A DNA stretch of 64,000 nt from Pseudomonadales bacterium (GTDB taxonomy: Bacteria; Pseudomonadota; Gammaproteobacteria; Pseudomonadales; Azotimanducaceae). The position numbers and the translations under genes are program-made. The DNA lies in NCBI GenBank assembly GCA_028277965.1, contig JANQFF010000519.1, forward strand, positions 1 through 64,000, in the 5' to 3' direction. Below are positions 26,304 to 34,462 of the stretch, one piece after another (position 1 is the stretch's first letter; every line of letters starts with the position of its first letter). The notes below the pieces were generated by a model, which was given only the letters and a program-made list of their open reading frames with translations, made no database searches and had not been told where the DNA came from.

Positions 26304-26470
26304 CGGCTGAATCCGCACCAGGTTTAGGGCACCTCCTCGATGGCCATTTCAGGTGAAGGGCATTGAGGTGTCTGTGGGTGCTTCTTAGTCTTGAGTCAGC
26401 CGAATCATCCGCGTTTACAGAAGTCTACTCACCCAATGGGCAGCGGACCTGCCATTCAATCCTGCGAGAA

Positions 26471-26492
26471 TCGCGGCTAAAGCCGCTCCTAC
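26471..26492 (-). repeat. REP-like palindrome, copy 1
   Basis: A 22-bp element with the core CGGCTAAAGCCG flanked by TCG and CTCCTAC. It reads on the minus strand as the GTAGGAGCGGCTTTAG-type repetitive extragenic palindrome common in pseudomonads and related gammaproteobacteria. It sits inside tandem unit 1. Confidence 0.75.
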
Positions 26493-26709
26493 ATTGAGAA
26501 CTCAGCTCTGGGTACCAGGCTGGAACGTCGTTCGGTCCCATAACGGCTGAACCCGCACCAGGTTTAGGGCACCTCCTCGATGGCCATTTCATTTGAAGGG
26601 CGTTGAGGTATCTGTGGGTGCTTCTTAGTCTTGAGTCAGCCGAATCATCCCCGTTTACAGACGATTTCTCACCTATGGGCAGCGGACCTGCCATTCAATC
26701 CTGCAAGAA

Positions 26710-26731
26710 TCGCGGCTAAAGCCGCTCCTAC
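26710..26731 (-). repeat. REP-like palindrome, copy 2
   Basis: The same 22 bp as the copy at 26471, same orientation, at the matching position of tandem unit 2. It was presumably duplicated together with the unit. Confidence 0.75.
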
Positions 26732-26834
26732 ATTGAGAACTCAGCCCTGGGTACCAGGCTGGAACGTCGTTCGGTCCCATAACGGCTGATCGCACCAGGT
26801 TTTAGGGCACTTCTAGAAACCTGGGTTTTGATCT

Positions 26835-26856
26835 GTAGGAGCGGCTTTAGCCGCGA
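26835..26856 (+). repeat. REP-like palindrome, copy 3 (inverted)
   Basis: The same palindrome in the opposite orientation (GTAGGAGCGGCTTTAGCC...), located at a different place in the unit: in the extra segment just before GATGGCCATTTC of unit 3. With copy 2 it forms an inverted REP pair about 100 bp apart. Confidence 0.75.
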
Positions 26857-26938
26857 TGGCCATTTCAGTTGAAGGGCGTTGAGGTCTCTGTGGGTGCTTC
26901 TTAGTCTTGCAGAAAGGGTGACCTGCCAGCACCCAGGG

Positions 26939-28468
26939 TTAGAACTGGAAGTAGAGGAACTCGCTTGGTTCACTCAGGGACAGCAGACAGTACGATATGA
27001 AAACGCCCGCCATGAGTGCCCAGCTGAGTGACGGTTGCCAGGTGAGACGAACCGGACGGTAGGTCACCCGTTCGTTCATCTCCACACCCAGCCTGTCGTG
27101 GAACAGATCGAAGACATTCGGCGCCCAGAAAGCGATGACACCAGCGATGATCATGATCCCGAAGGCGGCTTCCCAACCGAGTCTCAAGTTCGGAAACAGG
27201 GGCCCGGCAATCACAACGTCACGGAGGAACTCCGGCATCATGGCCGCCACGGAGCCAGGCACCTCGATACCGGCCATCCCCGTCATGGTCGTGAGCATCA
27301 GCAATGCAGCGTCAAGGCTTTCAGCCCTGAAGAACACCCAACCGATCACAACGCACAGGAATGTCAGCCCCCAGGAGGCGTAGCTGTATGTGACTCCGGA
27401 CGAAATGCTTTTGTAGAACGGCAGCGCACGCCAAAGGTGATTGACCGTCAGGTAGAAACCATGCAGTCCACCCCAGATGACAAAATTCCAGCCTGCGCCA
27501 TGCCAGAGACCGCCCAGCAACATCGTGACGAACAGATTCCGGTAACGCGCGAGATCACCCTTGCGATTGCCGCCAAGGGCAATGTAGAGGTAGTCCCGCA
27601 GAAAGTTCGACAGGGTGATGTGCCAGAGCCGCCAGAACTCGACGATGCTCCTGGCTTTGTAGGGAGAGGCAAAATTGATCGGCAGTGTCAGACCAAACAT
27701 CTGACCCAGCCCGATGGCCATATCAGAGTAACCCGAAAAGTCGAAGTAAAGCTGGAAGGTGTAGGCCAGCGCGCCTCCCCACGCTTCAGCGAAAGACAGT
27801 GTGCCGCCACCCAGAGCTGTGTCGAATACAGGATTGGCATACAGGGCAAGCTCATCCGCTATGGCCACTTTCTTGAACAGGCCAATCGCAAAAATTGTGA
27901 GGCCGATGCCCAGATTTCCGGAAAGGCCGCGCAACCGTTCTATCGAGCGGAACTGGGGCAACATATCCCTGTGGTGCACAATGGGGCCCGCAATCAGCTG
28001 CGGGAAGAATGTAACAAACGCCACGTATTCGATGATGCCGTGTTTCTCGACCTTACCCTGATAGCCGTCGACCAGGTAGGCGATCTGCTGAAACGTAAAG
28101 AACGATATGGCCAGAGGCAGAATGATCTGGTCAATTGACCAGTCCATCCCGGTCGCATAGGCAACTTCGTTAACAAAGAAGTTGGCGTACTTGAAATAAC
28201 CGAGCAACCCCAGATTGAACGCAACACCCACAGCCGTTGCCCAGTACTTCTGACGCCCCTCCGAACTGACAATTAACTTACCCAGGCCGAAGTTGAAAAA
28301 CACCGACGTCAGGATGAGCAGCAGGTAGATTGGATTCCAGTAGCCGTAGAAGCACAGTGACGCAAGGCTGAGCCAGATGAGGGCGCTCCGCGCGTCTGAC
28401 AGGCGCAGATAGACAACAAGCGTCAGTGGCAGGAAGAGGAGTAAAAACTCGACCGAGTTGAACAGCAT
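26939..28468 (-). CDS. MBOAT family O-acyltransferase (AlgI-like)
   Basis: The 509-residue inner-membrane protein has the AlgI/DltB signature through its length: FYGYWNPIYLLLILTSVFFNF near the start, LPLAISFFTFQQIAYLVDGY, FPQLIAGPIVHHRDMLPQF, FQLYFDFSGYSDMAIGLGQMFG, FWRLWHITLSNFLRDYLYIALGGNRKG and MLLGGLWHGAGWNFVIWGGLHG with the catalytic His. The family passes acyl groups (usually acetyl) across the membrane for transfer to extracellular polymers, and normally works with an SGNH partner. No partner is adjacent; the SGNH-like membrane protein at 46688 is a candidate. It is convergent with the GT-C gene across the repeat array. Confidence 0.95.
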   Translation of the reverse strand: MLFNSVEFLLLFLPLTLVVYLRLSDARSALIWLSLASLCFYGYWNPIYLLLILTSVFFNFGLGKLIVSSEGRQKYWATAVGVAFNLGLLGYFKYANFFVNEVAYATGMDWSIDQIILPLAISFFTFQQIAYLVDGYQGKVEKHGIIEYVAFVTFFPQLIAGPIVHHRDMLPQFRSIERLRGLSGNLGIGLTIFAIGLFKKVAIADELALYANPVFDTALGGGTLSFAEAWGGALAYTFQLYFDFSGYSDMAIGLGQMFGLTLPINFASPYKARSIVEFWRLWHITLSNFLRDYLYIALGGNRKGDLARYRNLFVTMLLGGLWHGAGWNFVIWGGLHGFYLTVNHLWRALPFYKSISSGVTYSYASWGLTFLCVVIGWVFFRAESLDAALLMLTTMTGMAGIEVPGSVAAMMPEFLRDVVIAGPLFPNLRLGWEAAFGIMIIAGVIAFWAPNVFDLFHDRLGVEMNERVTYRPVRLTWQPSLSWALMAGVFISYCLLSLSEPSEFLYFQF

Positions 28469-28543
28469 ATGTGAGATTCCTTGCTCTTTACGAACGTGCT
28501 CGGTGGAGCGAAGTATCGGTCTGCGTCTGGATGAATGCTACGG

Positions 28544-28558
28544 CATGCGTCACGCATG
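28544..28558. promoter_or_regulatory. Inverted repeat CATGCG-TCA-CGCATG in a divergent region
   Basis: Perfect 6-bp arms around TCA, 76 bp upstream of the MBOAT start and about 127 bp upstream of the GINT-like gene. A second, looser pair TTCAAG-N13-CTTGAA follows at 28588-28612, just before a -10-like TATAGT. One of these may be a regulator site for the divergent pair. Confidence 0.35.
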
Positions 28559-28684
28559 TGGGTATGAACTTGTAAATTGCCCACTATTTCAAGTACATCA
28601 CGGTTCCTTGAAGCTATAGTGACAATCTCCGACACATGGACTACGGACCCGGGCTGATCTGAGTCGGCCAGGTGCAAATCTCGA

Positions 28685-29623
28685 TTGAAGAAAAAACTGA
28701 TTATCGCCGCCAAACGCGCCGTCTGGAGCCTCTCACCGGCGCTATTCCGGAAAATAGCAAAAGATCAGCACCCGCAGACGTTTTCCGTCGCCATCTACCA
28801 GGGCAACTCACCGTTTGAGCTCAACGAGGCAGAGCAGGTACAGAATCCGGTGATATCGGCAATAAACGTCACGGACGCCCCTGCCGGTTTCGTCGCTGAT
28901 CCGTTCATGCTGGAACAGGAAGGGTGCTGGTACATGTTTTTCGAAGTATTCGACAAAATTCTGCGAAGGGGACGTATTGGCCTTGCAACCAGCAACGATG
29001 GCTACAGCTGGAGTTACTCCAACATTGTCATCAAAGAACCCTTCCACATGGCGTACCCGCAGGTATTCGAATACGGAGGGGAAATCTTTCTCATCCCAGA
29101 TACACCTGGACAGGGAGTCAGGGTCTATCGGGCGCTCGAGTTTCCCCACCGGTGGAAATTCCTCACAACGGTGCTGGACGATGCAACCATAGTGGACCCT
29201 ACCGTCTTCAGGCACGGGGAGGGGTGGTGGATGCTCGCTGGCGGATTGACAGCTGAAGAAGCGTCCATGCCTCTGAGGTTATACACGTCACCCGATGTGA
29301 CAGGTCCGTGGAGCGAACATCCCATGAGTCCAATCCCGGCAACGGATGAACGTTCGTCGAGACCATCGGGCCGAATCGCTAAGTTCGACAACCGGCTGTT
29401 CCGATTTGCCCAGGACGGCATACCTGTATATGGCAGTCGCGTACGGGCGTTCGAGATCACCGAACTCAGCCCTGCCTCGTACAAAGAATGCGAACTCAGC
29501 TGCAGTCCGATCCTGGATGCCGGATCACACCATTGGAACAGCGGCGGCATGCACCACATTGACGCACACCAGCTTGACGAGGACCGGTGGCTTGCCTGTG
29601 TGGACGGATGGTTTGCAACCTGA
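28685..29623 (+). CDS. GINT1-like / GH43-like beta-propeller protein
   Basis: The 312-residue protein starts at TTG. After a short basic N-terminus it reads as a five-bladed propeller resembling glycoside hydrolase family 43/32 folds and the N-terminal domain of glucosamine inositolphosphorylceramide transferase. Blade motifs are AGFVADPFMLEQEGCWYMFFEVFD, GRIGLATSNDGYSWSY, MAYPQVFEYGGEIFLIPDT, TIVDPTVFRHGEGWWMLAGG, GRIAKFDNRLFRFAQDG and NSGGMHHIDAHQL. It lacks a signal peptide, so a cytoplasmic role in building the glycan is more likely than secreted hydrolysis. It lies 3 bp before the FemAB-like gene. Function is unknown. Confidence 0.7.
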   Translation: MKKKLIIAAKRAVWSLSPALFRKIAKDQHPQTFSVAIYQGNSPFELNEAEQVQNPVISAINVTDAPAGFVADPFMLEQEGCWYMFFEVFDKILRRGRIGLATSNDGYSWSYSNIVIKEPFHMAYPQVFEYGGEIFLIPDTPGQGVRVYRALEFPHRWKFLTTVLDDATIVDPTVFRHGEGWWMLAGGLTAEEASMPLRLYTSPDVTGPWSEHPMSPIPATDERSSRPSGRIAKFDNRLFRFAQDGIPVYGSRVRAFEITELSPASYKECELSCSPILDAGSHHWNSGGMHHIDAHQLDEDRWLACVDGWFAT

Positions 29624-29626
29624 CTC

Positions 29627-30715
29627 ATGGAAGAGCCAAAACAGATGAAAGACACCGCCATGCCGAACCTCAGCCTCAACGTTCAAATCGAAGACACGCT
29701 GCGACCCGACCCCGCCTGGGACCAGCTCGCGCGAACCTGTAGTGGTGGATCGGTTTTCCTGACGTCCGGCTGGCTTTGCAGCTGGGCCGAGACCCTGGGC
29801 CTGGATGATGACCTGGTTATCGGGAAAGCGTTCGCAGGGGATCGGCTGGTTGGCGCTGTTGCCTGTACAGCCAACAACGGCGTCATCGAATTCGCGGGAA
29901 AAGGACCGACAGACTATTGTGACGTCCTGATTTCGGCCACATTGGATCAGGCGGAAGCGCAACAGGTATTCGACGCGCTGATCGCCGCGCTGGTCAAAGC
30001 CACTCCGCGCTTCCGTGCTTTTGATCTCGGGAGAATTCAGGCGCACAGCCGTACTCTCGATCTCTTGCAGAACTCACTATTGCATACCGAGATCGAGTCT
30101 CAGGTTGAGACACCCCGAATGGACATGAGCGCAGCCCCCGAGGCGTTGCGGAAAAAAAGCCTCCGCAGACATGCAAAAGGACTCGAAAAGCGCGGGGAAG
30201 TGAGTTGCACAACCTACACGGCAACTACCGAGATTCTTCCACGGCTGGACGGCTTATTTGATCTGCACATCAAGCGATGGTCACAAACGGATACCCCGAG
30301 CGCTTTTCTTGACGATGCACAGCGCGAGTTCTACCGATCGCTGATCCGCAATATGGATGGGACCGACTGGATACGTTTCACAGAACTGCGCCTGAATGAT
30401 GAGCTTGTGGCAGCTCATTTCGGGTTCCTCCTTGACGGGATCTTTACCTGGTATAAACCCTGCTACGACACAACGCTGTCCAAGCTGTCACCAGGAGAAG
30501 TGCTGATCAAACAGCTGATCGAACTGTGTGTTGCGGAACAGGCTGATGTGTTCGACTTCACCATCGGCGCCGAAAAATTCAAGCTCCGTTTCGCAACCGA
30601 GGTTCCATTCGCCATGAGAGCTTATGTCACCGACTCCTGGCTGCGATTCCAGGTACGACGTTTGCTGCGCTCCGCCAGGCGTGCGTTCAGAACAGCTCAG
30701 GACAAACAGTCGTAG
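29627..30715 (+). CDS. GNAT/FemAB-like acyltransferase (BcsL/CelD family)
   Basis: A 362-residue protein with two GNAT-like halves. The first contains SGGSVFLTSGWLCSWAETLG, the family opening. The second contains SLRRHAKGLEKRGEV, LFDLHIKRW, RLNDELVAAHFGFLLDGIFTWYKPCYD, LSPGEVLIKQLIELC and DFTIGAEKFKLRFATE. These blocks match acyltransferases often found in cellulose and exosortase-type exopolysaccharide loci, proposed to acylate amino sugars or other glycan parts. It follows the propeller protein by 3 bp and its 3' end overlaps the convergent GT4 by 19 bp. The acyl donor is not predictable. Confidence 0.85.
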   Translation: MEEPKQMKDTAMPNLSLNVQIEDTLRPDPAWDQLARTCSGGSVFLTSGWLCSWAETLGLDDDLVIGKAFAGDRLVGAVACTANNGVIEFAGKGPTDYCDVLISATLDQAEAQQVFDALIAALVKATPRFRAFDLGRIQAHSRTLDLLQNSLLHTEIESQVETPRMDMSAAPEALRKKSLRRHAKGLEKRGEVSCTTYTATTEILPRLDGLFDLHIKRWSQTDTPSAFLDDAQREFYRSLIRNMDGTDWIRFTELRLNDELVAAHFGFLLDGIFTWYKPCYDTTLSKLSPGEVLIKQLIELCVAEQADVFDFTIGAEKFKLRFATEVPFAMRAYVTDSWLRFQVRRLLRSARRAFRTAQDKQS

Positions 30716-31752
30716 ACACCCCGGGTCATCCGGGCAATTTCTTTCCAGTCGAGTTCAAGCGCTTTTCTGCGGCTCGCTTCGCTCATGGTCTGAAGATCGA
30801 GTTCCCCACGACATATGGCCATGACCGCATCCACCATGGGTCTGGCATCTCCATGAGGGTGAAGTATCCGATTCGCCTCATCGGTATAGTCGCAAACGCC
30901 TTGCAGATCTGTCGAAAGTACCGGCAAACCACATGCCATCCCCTCCAGCAGGGAATTGTTGGCCGTTGCGTCCCTGAGGGGAAGAAGCAGGGCGTCCGAA
31001 GTCAGATACTCGTTCAGAAGTTCCTCATCAGACACGCCTGATTTGCAGATGACGTTCTCCATCCCCTGGACGGGTCCAACCCGATCCGGCCATGCAATGA
31101 CAACAAACTTTACTTTGGGGAACTCACGCCCCACCACGGTTGCCACTTCAGCCAGAACCTCAAAATCCCGCAAATGATGGCCAACCGTCAGGAACTGAAG
31201 ATCCTCTGCAGATCTCTCGGTCGGCGCGGGCCGGAAATACCCCGTGTCCACCCCATGGGGTACAAAAAATACGCGATCTTCACCCAGTTCAGACTGAAAA
31301 AACGGCATCTGGCTGCGCGACATGACAATGACAGCGTCCAGCTCTTTAATGCGGCGGGTATTGCGAACGAGTTCCTGCATACGCCAATCCGGCGTGTGGT
31401 AGGTCGCGACGAGCAGATTCTCTTTCGGGAATCGCTTATTGATTCTGCCCATGTAATGGTAGACATTCTCGCCGTACAAAAAGTGAAAGACACGGCTATT
31501 GGTTCTGAGCCAGCAGTTAGCCGTACGAAATTCGGCGAGCAAACTTGCACGGTTGTACCAGGTCGCGTCGGCATGACGCACCATTGGTCTCAACGTTCTG
31601 GTCAGAGCTTTTTGAGTCGGTGTCGCAGGAGGTTTCAATCGTATGACGTCGACATCCCCATCCATTTCGGTCACGAGACGATCGTAACCCGATGCCTGGG
31701 CATGGTGGCCCATACGCAGCGTGATGAATGTCACAGGTTTGGTAGTACTCAT
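30697..31752 (-). CDS. Glycosyltransferase family 4
   Basis: A 351-residue GT-B protein. FITLRMGHHAQASGYDRLVTEM opens the acceptor domain, and VFHFLYGENVYHYMGRINKRF and LDAVIVMSRSQMPFFQSELGEDRVFFVPHGVDTGYF lead to the linker. The donor domain shows FLTVGHHLRDFEVLAEVATVV, VICKSGVSDEELLNEYLTSDALLLPLRDATANNSLLEGMACGLPVLSTD, in which ANNSLLEGMACG replaces the canonical EX7E. This is a known variant in heteroglycan loci. Its 3' end overlaps the FemAB-like gene tail to tail by 19 bp. Donor and linkage unknown. Confidence 0.9.
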   Translation of the reverse strand: MSTTKPVTFITLRMGHHAQASGYDRLVTEMDGDVDVIRLKPPATPTQKALTRTLRPMVRHADATWYNRASLLAEFRTANCWLRTNSRVFHFLYGENVYHYMGRINKRFPKENLLVATYHTPDWRMQELVRNTRRIKELDAVIVMSRSQMPFFQSELGEDRVFFVPHGVDTGYFRPAPTERSAEDLQFLTVGHHLRDFEVLAEVATVVGREFPKVKFVVIAWPDRVGPVQGMENVICKSGVSDEELLNEYLTSDALLLPLRDATANNSLLEGMACGLPVLSTDLQGVCDYTDEANRILHPHGDARPMVDAVMAICRGELDLQTMSEASRRKALELDWKEIARMTRGVYDCLS

Positions 31753-31985
31753 GGCGCACGCAGTGTATTACAGAGTGTCAGATGCGCCCATCGAATCTAC
31801 AGAGTTGCTTACAAAAACCCCCGCCAGACAAAGCGCTCAGCAGCAAACTACTTACGAAATATGTGCACTACACAACTAGTTCCGGGACGCCTTTGCGGTA
31901 CTATCTCGCAGTCGGTTTCCGATCCACGATCGAGGCGTCGCATATACATGGATAATTTATTGGCTCCAAAAGGAAGGAATCGAGG

Positions 31986-33647
31986 ATGAAAAAACCCGTC
32001 ATTGCAATAGGACTCGACGCAGCAGATCCGGTATTGGTGGAAGAGTGGCTTGCCGCCGGACACCTGCCGAATCTGGCCAGGCTCAAGGAAGAGGGCGGCT
32101 ACGGCCATCTCGAAAATCTCGACTACTACAAAGCCGAGACACCCTGGACAACGTTTCTTACCGGGTGTATGCCCGAACGGTCGGGTTACTGGTCTCCGGT
32201 CGACTTTGTCGAAGGAACCTACGATGTCAAGGAAATCGAGGCCTACGAGTTCGACGAATACCCTCCCTTTTATGCCCTGGGAGACAACTACCGGGTCGCC
32301 GCATTCGACATCCCGCAGTCTGTACTTTCTGACGACGTCAACGGACCGCAGGTACTGGCCTGGGGTGCACATTCCCCACAAACACCCAGTCATTCCCAAC
32401 CCCCTGAACTGTTCGATCAGATTAACGAGAAGTACGGAGAGCATCCGGCTCTGCACCGCGACCACGGAGAGTGGTGGAACGCTGCCTATCTGAAGCGGGT
32501 TCACGGAGCGATGAAGACCGGCATTCAGCGCCGTGTCGAAATCTGCAAAGACATGCTGAGCGAAGAACGCTGGGATCTGTTTTTCACGATCTTCGGTGAA
32601 CCGCATTCAGCCGGCCACGACCTGTGGCACCTGAGTCGGTCCGACCATCCCCTTTATGGTGAGATGAAAGGCGTGTTCGGTTTCGATCCTCTGCTGGATA
32701 TTTTTCAGGATGTGGATCGCGCCGTTGGAGAAATCCTCGACGCTGCACCCGAGGACGCCTACAAGGTGGTCTTCTCCGTTCACGGCAGCGACAACAACGT
32801 CACCGACGTTGCGAGCATGGTGCTGCTGCCCGAACTCATGTACCGCTACTCTTTCCCCGGAAAGGCAATGATGGCGGTCGGTAATCCGAACAAAGACGTC
32901 AAACCACATGCATGGCCGATAAGAATGCGCGAGTGGCAACAGGAGATCTGGGATTACCGTTTCGATCCTAATCCACTCCGCCGCGCTTTGAAGAGCGTGG
33001 CCCCCGCAAAAGCCCATCGCCGCATAAACAGACTGTTCGGTGGAGAGCTGGCGCCAGACCTCACATCTCAGCAGGAGCTCAAACAACAGGGCAAGGACGT
33101 GTGCTGGCAACCCACAACCTGGTACAGCAACGTCTGGAAGGATATGAAGGCTTTTGCGCTGCCGACGTTTTCGGAAGGTTACATCCGCATCAATCTGAAA
33201 GATCGCGAACCCATGGGTACTGTCGATCCGCAGGATTACGATGCCGTTTGCGAAGATATCACCAGGCAGCTGACGGAACTCAGGAATCCACGAACGGGCA
33301 AACCCGTCGTGAAGAAGGTTGTTAAAACCCGGGACGCCGGATCAAACCGGGATCCCAATCTGCCACCGGCGGACCTGGTTGTCGTGTGGGCAGAAGAGCC
33401 CGCTGACGTTGTGGACCATCCGCAACTCGGACGAATCGGACCCGTGCCGTATCGGCGTACCGGCAGCCATCGCGGCAGGGGGTTCTGGTTCGCGACCGGG
33501 AAGGGCATTGAATCCGGCGCCGAGTTTCCGGATGCCCACGCTGTAGACCTGACAGCAACTCTCGTTGCGCTCCTGGGCGCGGAAGTTCCCCCCTACATGG
33601 ATGGCAAACCGATCGGTTCGTTCAACAAGGTAGCGATTGCGAGCTGA
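31986..33647 (+). CDS. Alkaline phosphatase superfamily (type I phosphodiesterase/nucleotide pyrophosphatase) protein
   Basis: The start at 31986 follows AAGGAAGGAATCGAGG. The 553-residue protein begins VIAIGLDAADPVLVEEWLAAGHLPNLARLKEEG, the standard opening with the first metal Asp. ETPWTTFLTGCMPERSGYW places the nucleophilic Thr, and FGEPHSAGHDLWH plus VVFSVHGSDNNVTD carry later metal ligands, although the usual Asp before HG is replaced. No signal peptide is seen, and the formylglycine motif CxPxR of sulfatases is absent, so I favour phosphoester or phosphodiester chemistry over sulfatase. It starts a plus-strand run with a sulfotransferase, two Asn-synthetase-like proteins and a GMC oxidoreductase. 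Confidence 0.85.
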   Translation: MKKPVIAIGLDAADPVLVEEWLAAGHLPNLARLKEEGGYGHLENLDYYKAETPWTTFLTGCMPERSGYWSPVDFVEGTYDVKEIEAYEFDEYPPFYALGDNYRVAAFDIPQSVLSDDVNGPQVLAWGAHSPQTPSHSQPPELFDQINEKYGEHPALHRDHGEWWNAAYLKRVHGAMKTGIQRRVEICKDMLSEERWDLFFTIFGEPHSAGHDLWHLSRSDHPLYGEMKGVFGFDPLLDIFQDVDRAVGEILDAAPEDAYKVVFSVHGSDNNVTDVASMVLLPELMYRYSFPGKAMMAVGNPNKDVKPHAWPIRMREWQQEIWDYRFDPNPLRRALKSVAPAKAHRRINRLFGGELAPDLTSQQELKQQGKDVCWQPTTWYSNVWKDMKAFALPTFSEGYIRINLKDREPMGTVDPQDYDAVCEDITRQLTELRNPRTGKPVVKKVVKTRDAGSNRDPNLPPADLVVVWAEEPADVVDHPQLGRIGPVPYRRTGSHRGRGFWFATGKGIESGAEFPDAHAVDLTATLVALLGAEVPPYMDGKPIGSFNKVAIAS

Positions 33648-33679
33648 CCGGGTACAAGGATTCCAGGCAAAGGATTGCG

Positions 33680-34444
33680 TTGGCTGAAATGATTAAGTGT
33701 GTCGTGCTGAGTACACAGCGGTCAGGATCGACCCTGTTGACCGACTACCTGTCGAGTGGAGATGGATTTCTCATCCATTCCGAACTCTTTCAGGTGCTCG
33801 ATTCGCGCTACGAGCGCGAGAATGAACCACGGCACTACAAGATCTCGTACGAGCGCTATCGCAGGCGTTCACTGATTCGTCAGCTTACCCACAAATTCGC
33901 TCGCAAAAGCCTGATCGAGAAATATCTCACTGAGATTTATCGACCGACTGACGAGCAGGCCGTTGTGGGCATGAAGCTCATGTACGGTCAGGTCGACAGG
34001 TATCCCGAAGTAATGCCGTGGCTGCGCGACAATGACGTCAGGTTCATCCATCTGATTCGCGAAAACTCTCTCGATATGATCGTGTCACGCGAGCTTGCGG
34101 CTGCACGCGGTACACACTCAATGCTCAAAGACCTGCCGATGGTCAGGTTGAAACTTGAACCCGATAATCTGTTGCAGGAACTGGATCGCTGCGCACAGGA
34201 AATCGAACACTTCCGCAGTCTCTGCTCCGGGTTCCCCTGTCACGAGGTGACCTACGAGGCGTTTGTCGATGACATGGCAACACAAGCAAAACGTATTCTC
34301 GATTTCCTCGGGCTCCCCGCTGAACGCAAGCTTTCGAGCGTGCTCAAGAAAACCAACCCCAACGCCAAAGCAGACACCATAGAGAACTGGGATGAGGTTG
34401 TGAGCGCGCTTGAAGGAAGCAAATTCAAAGCGTACCTCGGCTAG
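33680..34444 (+). CDS. Stf0-type sulfotransferase
   Basis: Starts at TTG 33680 with AAAGGA just upstream (an ATG three codons later is the alternative). The 254-residue protein has MIKCVVLSTQRSGSTLLTDYLSSGDGF, an Stf0-like phosphosulfate loop, then HSELFQVLDSRY, VGMKLMYGQVDRYPEVMPWLRDNDVRFIHLIRENSLDMIVSRELA with the 3'-phosphate block, and LDFLGLPAERKLSSVLKKTNP near the end. Stf0 is the trehalose 2-sulfotransferase of mycobacteria, and the broader family sulfates diverse glycans. It lies 32 bp after the phosphatase-like gene and 18 bp before the first Asn-synthetase-like gene, so the group is probably one transcript. Confidence 0.9.
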   Translation: MAEMIKCVVLSTQRSGSTLLTDYLSSGDGFLIHSELFQVLDSRYERENEPRHYKISYERYRRRSLIRQLTHKFARKSLIEKYLTEIYRPTDEQAVVGMKLMYGQVDRYPEVMPWLRDNDVRFIHLIRENSLDMIVSRELAAARGTHSMLKDLPMVRLKLEPDNLLQELDRCAQEIEHFRSLCSGFPCHEVTYEAFVDDMATQAKRILDFLGLPAERKLSSVLKKTNPNAKADTIENWDEVVSALEGSKFKAYLG

Positions 34445-34462
34445 ACGGGAGGCGACCAGGAC

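Larger units (their letters stand above)
26275..26915. repeat. Tandem repeat of about 240 bp, three units, filling the 635-bp gap
   Basis: The sequence beginning CCAGGCTGGAACGTCG recurs at 26275, 26515 and 26754, a period of 240 then 239 bp. Units 1 and 2 are nearly identical throughout. Unit 3 matches at its start, gains about 38 bp (including a REP palindrome) before GATGGCCATTTC, and breaks off after GTGCTTCTTAGTCTTG near 26915. Unit 1 overlaps the last 29 bp of the GT-C coding sequence. Apart from these repeats I see no gene between 26304 and 26938; the short minus-strand frames here are translations of the repeat. Confidence 0.9.

Noticed and set aside
26275..26915. Possible CRISPR array
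   Set aside because: The repeats are about 240 bp long and nearly identical throughout, with no short repeats separated by unique spacers and no cas genes.
26275..26938. Possible insertion sequence
   Set aside because: No transposase frame and no terminal inverted repeats are present. The structure is a tandem duplication with REP elements.
26425..26973. Minus-strand small frames containing SGFSRD-like text in the repeat array
   Set aside because: This is the usual translation of REP-type palindromes. The frames follow the repeat units, and no start signal or independent coding pattern is seen.
27035..28138. Plus-strand frame of 367 codons opposite the MBOAT gene
   Set aside because: The MBOAT protein on the other strand is full-length and unmistakable. 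The shadow is low in hydrophobics and rich in charged and Gln residues without any domain.
31986..33647. Sulfatase that could remove sulfate from the polymer
   Set aside because: The formylglycine motif CxPxR is missing. The nucleophile region ETPWTTFLTG is that of phosphodiesterase-type members of the superfamily.
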